DNA of 5,753 bases from a bacterium (GCA_012839015.1 DUOF01000008.1:1-5753); one strand, 5' to 3'. Numbered from the stretch's first letter, positions 1 to 5,039 are shown. Numbers and translations: made by a program. Notes: generated by a model not told the origin, from the sequence alone.

Positions 1-75
1 GATAATAAAGGCATCTATTTTAGTATTTAAAAAGGGTTTATAACCACTTTTACTAACATTTAATATTAATTCCAT
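1..75 (-). CDS. 5' end of an unidentified gene, cut by the left edge
   Basis: Only the first 25 codons are visible. They read MELILNVSKSGYKPF followed by LNTKIDAFII and leave the window still open. The start is well supported: an AGGAGG ribosome binding site (83-88) lies 7 nt upstream of the ATG at 73-75. The short beta-strand opening followed by an 'IDAFII' strand resembles the start of U32-peptidase-like (YrrN/TrhP-type, tRNA hydroxylation) TIM-barrel proteins, which often begin 'MELLV...' and then 'ADAFIIG'. This is resemblance from memory over very few residues, so I give no name. The gene is divergent from tex and separated from it by 587 nt. Its leader may be structured (see the leader entry). 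I am fairly sure that a gene starts here and unsure what it encodes. Confidence 0.65.
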   Translation of the reverse strand, partial: MELILNVSKSGYKPFLNTKIDAFII

Positions 76-106
76 CACTAAACCTCCTTTTATTATTTTA
101 AACCAA

Positions 107-160
107 CAGGAGTAATAATGCTAGTGGTATGACTAAGGTCCTGATTATTGTTTAATTATA
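107..160 (-). promoter_or_regulatory. Possible promoter and structured leader of the left-edge gene
   Basis: On the minus strand a TATAAT hexamer lies at 155-160 without a good -35 box. Transcription from it would start near 148 and give a leader of about 70 nt. That leader contains CAGGA (139-143), a small TTAGT/ACTAG hairpin, and TCCTG (107-111), which can pair with CAGGA. The overlapping CTCCT (108-112) can instead pair with the AGGAG of the ribosome binding site (84-88). The helices are only about 5 bp each, so this is a weak candidate. Confidence 0.25.
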
Positions 161-366
161 TAAACCCTTATTCAATATTATCTTTTAATATTTTCCATTA
201 CGCCTCAAATCTTAACGTGACTAAATTGACGAAATCTAGTACATTCCCGATATAAACCACATTAGTTAATAATCTACTTTTCTTACAAGAGATGATAATG
301 AACAATATAAAATGTACAGAAAAACTATCTAAATGAATTTATTTATTTCATACAACAATATAAAAA

Positions 367-420
367 TAAAAAATGTGAAACATTTTGGCTATTTTCCTTC
401 ATTTTGTTTCACATTTTTTA
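367..420. repeat. Perfect 16-bp inverted repeat with 22-nt loop
   Basis: TAAAAAATGTGAAACA (367-382) is exactly repeated in inverse at 405-420, separated by 22 nt. The left arm also contains a second, smaller dyad, AAAATGT-GAA-ACATTTT (370-386). As RNA it would form a long hairpin on either strand. The right arm ends in T6 on the plus strand, and on the minus strand the hairpin runs into TTTTTTATTTTTATA, so it could terminate transcription, most plausibly on the minus strand. No gene that would need a terminator is visible on either side. Alternatives are a double operator or a small dispersed palindromic repeat. The structure is certain; its function is unknown. Confidence 0.8.
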
Positions 421-473
421 GATAACCGTTGTTTTCTTGAACCTCTTTTGCGAAAAACAATATTTTTGTGCTT

Positions 474-516
474 AATAACATTTTTTAAAATACAATTTTA
501 TTATTTCAATGTTATT
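474..516. repeat. 9-bp inverted repeat enclosing a second small hairpin
   Basis: AATAACATT (474-482) is matched by AATGTTATT (508-516). Between them lies TAAAAT-ACA-ATTTTA (486-500), itself a 6-bp hairpin. All the paired bases are AT-rich, so part of this may be a by-product of composition. Confidence 0.45.
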
Positions 517-631
517 CATGTTTAAATAAACTTATTTATTCTTTTATAATTCTATTATTTTCATTGAAAATAGGCATCTAATGAATAAACTCTAAAAGTC
601 AGCCTCAAATAATTAAACTTTAAACTCTTTT

Positions 632-656
632 TGCTATAATAAACAAGACTAGGAGG
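632..656 (+). promoter_or_regulatory. tex promoter (extended -10) and ribosome binding site
   Basis: TGC-TATAAT (632-640) is a perfect -10 hexamer with the extended -10 TGn element. The best -35 candidate, TTAAAC at 613-618 with a 16-nt spacer, is poor, which fits an extended -10 promoter. Transcription would start near 647. AGGAGG (651-656) lies 6 nt before the ATG, so the leader is only about 16 nt long. Confidence 0.65.
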
Positions 657-662
657 AATAGA

Positions 663-2825
663 ATGGATAAAGTCGTAACAACCGTTGCTAATAAGACTAA
701 TATTAACCTAAAACAAATAACTGCTGTTTTAAGTTTAATAAAGGAAGGTGCTACGATACCCTTTATTGCAAGGTATCGTAAAGAAGCTACCAATAACCTT
801 GATGAAGAACAAATAAGGGAAATAGTAGTCATTTATGAATATGAAGAAAAACTAGCTAAACGTAAAGAAGAAGTAAAAAGACTAATTGAAGAGAAAGACA
901 AGCTAACCCCTGAATTAGTAGCTTTAATTGAGGATTCTAGCACTTTAAGTGAAGTTGAGGATATTTACCTACCCTTTAAAGAAAAGCGCAAGACGAGGGC
1001 TACAACAGCGATTAAGAATGGTTTAGAACCTCTAGCTAATACAATCTTAGAATGTAAGAACATAGATTTAGATAAAGAAGCCCTTAACTACTTAAATGAA
1101 AATGTTGCAGATATTGAAGCTGCGCTTCAAGGTGCTAGAGACATTATCGCCGAGATGTATAGCGAGAATCATGAAATAAGACAAAAGTTAAGAACAATGA
1201 TTAATGATTTAGGAGTAATTGAAACCACTCTAAAGAAAGACGCTATAGATGAGCGTAAAACTTATGAACTTTATTATGATCGAAGTGAGCCAATTAATAA
1301 AATTGTCCCTCATAGGATTTTAGCTATCAATCGAGCTGAAAAAGAAAATATACTAAGGGTTAAAATAAGTATTGATAATGAGGCATTCATTGATTACTCA
1401 TTTAATAAATTAGTTAAAAACAAAGAAAGCATTGAAGCTAAACAAATCTTAGAAGCCATCGAAGATGGCTATAAAAGACTTTTGTTCCCTTCAATAGAGA
1501 GAGAAACCAGATCTAACCTAAGTGAACTTGCCCATGAACAATCAATTAGAGTGTTTGCTAGTAACTTAGAACAGTTACTATTAACCCCGCCTTTAAAGAA
1601 CAAAGTTATCTTAGGTTTTGATCCTGCTTTTAGGACTGGATGTAAATTAGCAATTATTAATAATAATGGTGACTTCATAAAAAAAGAAGTTATCTACCCT
1701 CATGAACTTAGACTAGGTGAGGGAAGACATGAGGGAAGAAGAAACTTAAGTAAAAAGGTATTAGTAGACCTTATAAAAGAATATGGAGTAGAGTTAATTG
1801 CGATAGGTAACGGGACTGCTTCTCGTGAGAGTGAAGAGTTTGTTGCAGAAACTATTAAAGAGTTTAACCTGGATACTAAATATGTGATTGTGAGTGAAGC
1901 AGGAGCTTCAGTCTACAGTGCATCAAAGGAAGCAATTAAAGAATTTCCAGATCTCCATGTAGAAGAGAGAAGTGCGATCTCCATTGCTAGAAGAGTCTTA
2001 GATCCACTTAGTGAACTTATTAAGATTGATCCAAAATCAATCGGTGTTGGTCAATACCAACATGATGTTAATCAAACTAAACTAAATGAAACACTAAACT
2101 TTGTTATTTCTAAAGTAGTTAACAATGTCGGTGTTAACTTAAACACCGCTTCTAGTGAACTACTTAGTTTTGTTTCAGGACTTAATAAGAAAAGTGCTCA
2201 AAACATTATTGATTATAGAAGTAAAGTTGGTTTAATTAAAAACCGTAGCGAACTTTTAAAAGTAAAAGGAATCGGCGAAAAAAGTTATGAGCAGGCGATT
2301 GGATTTTTAAAGATTTATGAAAGTAGTAATCCACTTGATAAAACATTTATTCATCCTGAGAACTATTCTAAAGTTAGTAAAATTGTAGATAGTCTCGATT
2401 TAGATTTAAACTTCATTGGCAGCAAAGAATTTAGTGATAAATTAAGTACTCTCGATATTTCATCTTTAAAGGAACAATATAACTTAGGTACTTATACCAT
2501 AAGTGATATTATCAGTGAGTTAGAAAAACCACTTCGAGACATCAGGGATGAATACCCCTCTCCAATACTAAAGAGCAATGTCTTAAACCTAGAAGATTTA
2601 TCAATTGGTATGAAACTAGAAGGGACGATAAGGAGTATCGTTGACTTTGGTGCTTTCGTTGACATCGGACTTAAAAATGATGGCTTGATCCATAAGTCTA
2701 AAATGGCTAAACACTGGATTAACCATCCCCTTGAAGTAGTAAGTGTTGGAGATATCGTAGATGTCTATGTTATTGATATTGATTTAAATAAGAAGAGGGT
2801 AGGTTTATCGCTACTTAAGAGTTAA
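663..2825 (+). CDS. tex: Tex family S1 RNA-binding protein (YdcI/YhgF type)
   Basis: At 720 residues this is a full-length Tex protein, matching the usual 720-770. Tex is a cytoplasmic nucleic-acid-binding protein tied to transcription and RNA handling (toxin expression in Bordetella, stress tolerance in other bacteria). Domain order as seen: an N-terminal helical region with the conserved stretch IPFIARYRKEAT (about 33-44); a YqgF/RNase-H-like domain from about 314, starting VILGFDPAFRTGC, with GNGTAS at 382-387 and SEAGASVYSAS at 411-421; the conserved GVGQYQHD at 461-468; a tandem helix-hairpin-helix region (about 490-551) with the typical VKGIGEKSYEQAIGF; and a C-terminal S1 domain (about 648-720) with GTIRSIVDFGAFVDIG. 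The ATG has an AGGAGG 6 nt upstream and an extended -10 promoter just before it. The stop lies 1 nt from the stop of the convergent phospholipase gene; the likely terminator is inside that gene at 2893-2919. No disruption or missing motif is seen. Confidence 0.97.
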   Translation: MDKVVTTVANKTNINLKQITAVLSLIKEGATIPFIARYRKEATNNLDEEQIREIVVIYEYEEKLAKRKEEVKRLIEEKDKLTPELVALIEDSSTLSEVEDIYLPFKEKRKTRATTAIKNGLEPLANTILECKNIDLDKEALNYLNENVADIEAALQGARDIIAEMYSENHEIRQKLRTMINDLGVIETTLKKDAIDERKTYELYYDRSEPINKIVPHRILAINRAEKENILRVKISIDNEAFIDYSFNKLVKNKESIEAKQILEAIEDGYKRLLFPSIERETRSNLSELAHEQSIRVFASNLEQLLLTPPLKNKVILGFDPAFRTGCKLAIINNNGDFIKKEVIYPHELRLGEGRHEGRRNLSKKVLVDLIKEYGVELIAIGNGTASRESEEFVAETIKEFNLDTKYVIVSEAGASVYSASKEAIKEFPDLHVEERSAISIARRVLDPLSELIKIDPKSIGVGQYQHDVNQTKLNETLNFVISKVVNNVGVNLNTASSELLSFVSGLNKKSAQNIIDYRSKVGLIKNRSELLKVKGIGEKSYEQAIGFLKIYESSNPLDKTFIHPENYSKVSKIVDSLDLDLNFIGSKEFSDKLSTLDISSLKEQYNLGTYTISDIISELEKPLRDIRDEYPSPILKSNVLNLEDLSIGMKLEGTIRSIVDFGAFVDIGLKNDGLIHKSKMAKHWINHPLEVVSVGDIVDVYVIDIDLNKKRVGLSLLKS
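752..780. repeat. 9-bp inverted repeat inside tex
   Basis: TACGATACC (752-760) and GGTATCGTA (772-780) are perfect inverse copies separated by 11 nt. They lie about 90 nt into tex and encode part of the conserved IPFIARYRK stretch. No T-run follows on either strand, so this is not a terminator. It may form an mRNA hairpin near the start of the gene, or be chance. Confidence 0.4.
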
Positions 2826-2826
2826 C

Positions 2827-4023
2827 TTAACTCACAATTAGTGATAAATAAAGGGCTGCTAAAAAGGGCTCTTCATAAAGAGTAATAAGAGGTGAGAGAA
2901 CAAAAGTTCTCTCATTTTTGATAGTCTCTTTTATTTTATTAGTAAACTTTATTGTTTTCTCTTTATCATTTAGTTTATTAAGTGGTTTATTTAAGTCTAA
3001 GTCTTTTAAACTTAGTTTTATCTTGTCAATGAGCGCTGTATTAAAGTCATCTAAGTGATAAGTATTACCATCATCCATATTGAATATTTTAGCTATGGTC
3101 TCAATCGATTTTATAAACACCCTTTCTTTATCACTTTGATATATTTTCTTAATGAGTTCTATTTTATTGACCTTATTAAGTACGTTACTATCCTGAGTTA
3201 GTAAAACTAAGTCAGCATGGCTTATAAATAGAGACTTTATTTCTTGGTAACATATTTCATCTATAAAGGTAAAGTGCAGGCCAACTGCTACCTTAAAAGT
3301 CTTTAAAACGTCATTATAGCCATATTTAAAGTTACGCCTAGCAACATTAGCGTCAAACGCTAAAAACATCCCTAACTTCTTTCTAGGGCGGATATAGGTC
3401 ACTCCTACTCCTTCAAACTTCTTTTTTTTATTTATTAGTCCGCTGCCAATATCTATGGCAATTACTTCACTAGCTCCTAGTTTAACTGCTAAGTTAATTG
3501 GTAGGTTATCGAAGTAACCCCCATCAATATATTTTTGCCCGTCAATTGTCTTTACTTTAAAGGCAGGAAAGCAGGAACTTGAGGCAAGTAAGTAATCTAC
3601 TAGTTGACCCTCATTTATTTCATCAAGAGTTAATTCTTTTGATTTTAGACTTGGATATTTGACTACTACTAAACCAAACTTAGTTTGGCTAGCTCTAATT
3701 TTAGACTCATCTATATAGGTATGAAGTAAGTTTTCAAGGGGGCTAGTGTCTAGCCCCTTATTAAGGGCTACTTCTTTAACTATTTTAAAGATATTAGTTT
3801 TATCAATATCTAACTTAACTATCTTATCGTAGTCAATGTTCTCCCACAGGTGATAGGCCTTAGCCTCTTCACCTTGTACAAATATTGCACCATTTAGGGC
3901 TCCTACTGAGGTGTTAGTAATTATATCAAAGGTAAAACCAAGCTCCTTAAGAGCCTCATAGGCACCGACCTGATATGAACCCTTACTTCCTCCACCTGAT
4001 AAAACAAGTGCTAACTTAGACAT
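2827..4023 (-). CDS. Patatin-like phospholipase
   Basis: This 398-residue protein is predicted to be a lipid acyl hydrolase with a Ser-Asp dyad. The family signatures are present in order: the oxyanion-hole loop GGGSKGS (10-16), the nucleophile elbow NTSVG (37-41; Ser39) followed by ALNG, and the catalytic Asp in DGGYFDNLPI (167-176; Asp167). The elbow is usually GxSxG, often GTSVG; here the first Gly is Asn (codon AAC), a deviation. The catalytic domain ends near residue 215. The remaining roughly 180 residues are helical and Lys-rich and I cannot assign them; the last 25 or so are hydrophobic (LITLYEEPFLAALYLS) and might touch the membrane. No signal peptide is seen, so it is probably cytoplasmic. 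The ATG suits the family N-terminus, with a weak GGTGG ribosome binding site. It converges with tex (1-nt gap) and diverges from the thioredoxin-like gene. Substrate is unknown. No clear terminator of its own is visible; its transcript may run into the tex 3' end. Confidence 0.93.
   Translation of the reverse strand: MSKLALVLSGGGSKGSYQVGAYEALKELGFTFDIITNTSVGALNGAIFVQGEEAKAYHLWENIDYDKIVKLDIDKTNIFKIVKEVALNKGLDTSPLENLLHTYIDESKIRASQTKFGLVVVKYPSLKSKELTLDEINEGQLVDYLLASSSCFPAFKVKTIDGQKYIDGGYFDNLPINLAVKLGASEVIAIDIGSGLINKKKKFEGVGVTYIRPRKKLGMFLAFDANVARRNFKYGYNDVLKTFKVAVGLHFTFIDEICYQEIKSLFISHADLVLLTQDSNVLNKVNKIELIKKIYQSDKERVFIKSIETIAKIFNMDDGNTYHLDDFNTALIDKIKLSLKDLDLNKPLNKLNDKEKTIKFTNKIKETIKNERTFVLSPLITLYEEPFLAALYLSLIVS
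2893..2919 (+). terminator. Intrinsic terminator of tex, inside the convergent patatin gene
   Basis: TGAGAGAAC (2893-2901), loop AAAA, GTTCTCTCA (2906-2914) and then T5 (2915-2919) form a perfect 9-bp hairpin with a U-tract on the plus strand. G-U pairs can extend the stem outward by two. It starts 67 nt after the tex stop. On the minus strand no U-tract follows, so it acts in one direction only. These bases simultaneously encode the patatin residues NERTFVLS near the C-terminus. Confidence 0.85.
3739..3770. repeat. Two overlapping, mutually exclusive hairpins inside the patatin gene
   Basis: GGGGCTAG (3739-3746) pairs with CTAGCCCC (3750-3757) around a 3-nt loop. The same CTAGCCCC, read on into TTA, also pairs with TAAGGGCT (3762-3769) with one bulged C. 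Both hairpins cannot form at once. They lie in codons around Asp92-Thr-Ser-Pro-Leu, within the catalytic-domain region. No U-tract follows directly on either strand. Confidence 0.4.
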
Positions 4024-4037
4024 GATACCACCAATAA

Positions 4038-4043
4038 AATATA
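4038..4043 (-). promoter_or_regulatory. Weak -10 candidate for the patatin-like gene
   Basis: On the minus strand TATATT lies 14 nt before the patatin start codon. At the normal spacing the -35 region reads TTATGT, which is poor. A TTGTTA hexamer exists further up but at a 20-nt spacing. The position is like that of the other promoters here (very close to the ribosome binding site), but the sequence support is slight. Confidence 0.25.
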
Positions 4044-4082
4044 TGTAAGCAAACTAAGTTACATAACAAAAGATAAATAAGG

Positions 4083-4108
4083 ATACACTTTAATTTATAT
4101 TAGTGTAT
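4083..4108. promoter_or_regulatory. Operator-like dyad between the divergent patatin and thioredoxin-like genes
   Basis: ATACACT (4083-4089) and AGTGTAT (4102-4108) are perfect inverse copies around a 12-nt AT-rich centre, giving a 26-bp dyad. It lies between the two divergent promoters, about 30 nt upstream of the -35 box of the thioredoxin-like gene. The half-site does not match a regulator I can name. It could bind a dimeric repressor or activator of either gene, or be chance. Confidence 0.35.
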
Positions 4109-4137
4109 TAGGTTAATAAAATTTGTAAAGGTTATAA

Positions 4138-4184
4138 TTGATTGGATATTTAACTGCATGTATACTGATTAGAGAAGGAGGTGA
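4138..4184 (+). promoter_or_regulatory. Promoter and strong ribosome binding site of the thioredoxin-like gene
   Basis: TTGATT (4138-4143), a 17-nt spacer and TATACT (4161-4166) form a good sigma-A-type promoter. Transcription would start near 4173. AAGGAGGTGA (4175-4184) is complementary over 10 nt to the usual 3' end of 16S rRNA and lies at the correct distance from the ATG at 4190. This rules out the GTG at 4181, which falls within the ribosome binding site itself. The leader is about 17 nt. Confidence 0.75.
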
Positions 4185-4189
4185 ATATT

Positions 4190-4651
4190 ATGGACAATAA
4201 AAAGTTAATAATCGGAGGCATTATTCTAGCTGGAGTTATTTTACTAGGAGTAATTATTAGCATCCTAGCACCTGTAAAGACTATTCAAGGTACTCGTAAT
4301 GTAAATGCTACTACCTACACTAAAATATCTTACAATACCTATCAAGATAAGATAGCTAATGGCGATGACTTCATCGTTTATGTATATAGTGATTATTGTG
4401 GTGCTTGTACTGCCTTTAGACCACGTCTTGATGAGGTTATTACTGCTAAGAAGTTACAAGTCTTTGCTCTTGATGCGGGAGCTTTAGAATCTGGGCAAAC
4501 GATTCCTGCTAAAGTTACACCTAGTTTAATGTTATATAGTAAAGGTAAGATAATTCAAAACATTAATGGTGGTAATCACGATGCCTTTAAGAGTGCTAAG
4601 AACTTAAGTAAGTATTTTGATAAGCGAGTAGTTATGTCTAACGCTAATTAA
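4190..4651 (+). CDS. Membrane-anchored thioredoxin-fold protein (CGAC active site)
   Basis: This 153-residue protein has a short charged start (MDNKK), one hydrophobic segment (about 6-27) and a thioredoxin-like domain from about 45. The topology signal (Lys inside) puts the domain outside the cell. The active-site pattern is visible: FIVYVYSDYCGACTAF with Cys70 and Cys73, and the expected cis-proline as VTPSL (Pro111), followed by the GKIIQNINGG strand and a final helix. It is therefore likely a thiol-disulfide oxidoreductase or disulfide reductase/isomerase acting on exported proteins. Ala-Pro follows the hydrophobic segment, so signal peptidase cleavage is not obvious and I favour a membrane anchor. 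The start was chosen at 4190 because of the ribosome binding site. It has its own promoter, no operon partner, and convergent HU downstream behind a shared terminator. No CcdA/DsbB-like partner is in the window. The specific subfamily is unclear. Confidence 0.85.
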   Translation: MDNKKLIIGGIILAGVILLGVIISILAPVKTIQGTRNVNATTYTKISYNTYQDKIANGDDFIVYVYSDYCGACTAFRPRLDEVITAKKLQVFALDAGALESGQTIPAKVTPSLMLYSKGKIIQNINGGNHDAFKSAKNLSKYFDKRVVMSNAN

Positions 4652-4661
4652 TATAAATAAA

Positions 4662-4684
4662 AAGATAGAATTTATTTCTATCTT
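4662..4684 (-). terminator. AT-rich hairpin, possible back-up terminator for HU
   Basis: AAGATAGAA (4662-4670) and TTCTATCTT (4676-4684) form a perfect 9-bp stem with a 5-nt loop, 10 nt after the stop of the thioredoxin-like gene. On the minus strand it is followed by T-rich sequence (TTTATTTATAT), so it would serve HU transcripts that pass the first terminator. On the plus strand an A-rich stretch follows, so it is unlikely to terminate there. The stem has only two G-C pairs. Confidence 0.45.
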
Positions 4685-4693
4685 CTAAGATAA

Positions 4694-4717
4694 AAAAAGA
4701 ACCGTTAGGTTCTTTTT
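4694..4717. terminator. Bidirectional terminator between the thioredoxin-like gene and HU
   Basis: GAACC-GTTA-GGTTC (4699-4712) is flanked by A-runs on the left and T-runs on the right, so the stem extends to 10 bp and each strand ends in a U-tract: T5 on the plus strand, T7 on the minus strand. The hairpin begins a few nt after the HU stop codon. It serves both convergent genes. Confidence 0.85.
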
Positions 4718-4720
4718 ATC

Positions 4721-4984
4721 TTACCATTTTAAGTTTTTGCTAGGCTTAAATGAAACATACGTACTAGCAGGAATTGTAATCTCTTCACCTGTCATAGGAT
4801 TACGTCCCTGTCTTTGAGCTCTTTGTTTAACTGTGAAGTTACCAAAACCGACAAGTTTAACAGCGTCCCCTTCTTTTAAAGCCTTTGTCATAACACTTAG
4901 AACTGCATCTACAGCTTCTGCTGCAACCTTTTTAGTTAGGTTTGCTTCTAGTGCTACGCACTCTACTAGTTGTGTCTTATTCAT
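4721..4984 (-). CDS. hup: HU family DNA-binding protein
   Basis: This 87-residue protein is a histone-like HU that binds and bends DNA as a dimer and shapes the nucleoid. It follows the Bacillus HBsu pattern throughout: MNKTQLVE start, helices with LTKKVAAEAVDAV, the turn LVGFGNF, the DNA-binding arm RQGRNPMTGEEITIP (with the intercalating Pro of RNP) and the closing strand VSFKPSKNLKW. The start at 4984 is chosen because an AGGAGG (4992-4997) lies 7 nt upstream and because the promoter -10 box covers the only upstream in-frame ATG (5018-5020), so that ATG would not be transcribed. The C-terminus is about five residues shorter than HBsu: the usual PGKALKDAV helix is cut to PSKNLKW, with Gly to Ser and a terminal Trp. 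It is monocistronic, between its own promoter and a strong terminator. Whether it is HU alpha/beta-like or the sole HU of the cell cannot be told. Confidence 0.95.
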   Translation of the reverse strand: MNKTQLVECVALEANLTKKVAAEAVDAVLSVMTKALKEGDAVKLVGFGNFTVKQRAQRQGRNPMTGEEITIPASTYVSFKPSKNLKW

Positions 4985-5010
4985 TCTACTTCCTCCTTGT
5001 TTCTGATTAA

Positions 5011-5039
5011 ATTTTACCATTATCCATAAAGCAATACAA
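5011..5039 (-). promoter_or_regulatory. hup promoter
   Basis: On the minus strand TTGTAT (5034-5039), a 17-nt spacer and TAAAAT (5011-5016) form a sigma-A-type promoter; TGG just before the -10 gives an extended -10 element. Transcription would start near 5004, leaving a leader of about 20 nt with the AGGAGG at 4992-4997. Confidence 0.8.

Larger units (their letters stand above)
76..662. other. Long AT-rich divergent intergenic region without a convincing gene
   Basis: These 587 nt lie between the gene leaving the left edge and tex, which are transcribed away from each other. All six frames are broken by frequent stops; only mini-ORFs of about 4 to 12 codons occur. The base composition is visibly more AT-rich than the flanking genes. 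I recognise no tRNA, rRNA, T-box or known riboswitch core. The region contains a promoter-like hexamer for the left gene, a 16-bp perfect inverted repeat (367-420), a second inverted repeat (474-516) and the tex promoter. Its length is unusual beside the other gaps in this window (1, 69, 120 and 166 nt). It could hide a small RNA gene, be a regulatory region, or be the remnant of a decayed gene; the sequence alone does not decide. Confidence 0.7.

Noticed and set aside
108..155. Mini-ORFs on the plus strand: AGGAG then a 4-codon ORF overlapping (ATGA) an 8-codon ORF MTKVLIIV
   Set aside because: The layout mimics a coupled leader peptide, but no downstream plus-strand gene is near, the peptides are very short, and AT-rich DNA yields such ORFs by chance.
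375..412. A parS (ParB-binding) site
   Set aside because: Both 8-bp half-sites occur exactly but in reversed order and 22 nt apart; ParB needs them contiguous as TGTTTCAC-GTGAAACA.
202..610. Short direct repeats GCCTCAAAT (202, 602) and AGGCATCTA (9, 572)
   Set aside because: Nine-base matches are expected by chance in a window of this size and composition, and they have no common context.
620..832. 70-codon open frame on the minus strand overlapping the tex start
   Set aside because: It lies antisense over tex and its promoter, has no ribosome binding site or domain, and its hydrophobic look comes from the complement of Lys/Asn/Glu-rich tex codons.
1454..1470. AGCCATC-GAA-GATGGCT hairpin inside tex
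   Set aside because: It is a perfect 7-bp stem but has no U-tract and is explained by the AIEDG codons; nothing suggests a function.
1469..1678. 69-codon open frame on the minus strand inside tex
   Set aside because: It is a shadow of a highly conserved tex segment, without start signals or a recognisable product.
2670..2826. A terminator for the patatin gene within the tex 3' end
   Set aside because: Only weak 4-bp stems are seen on the minus strand (for example ATGG/CCAT before CATTTTT); none is strong enough to call.
4181..4189. GTG start for the thioredoxin-like gene adding three residues
   Set aside because: The GTG is part of the AAGGAGGTGA ribosome binding site itself; the ATG at 4190 is correctly spaced.
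4985..5020. Upstream ATG start for HU adding 12 residues
   Set aside because: The ATG overlaps the extended -10 element of the hup promoter and would not be in the mRNA; the downstream ATG has AGGAGG at 7 nt and gives the standard HU N-terminus.
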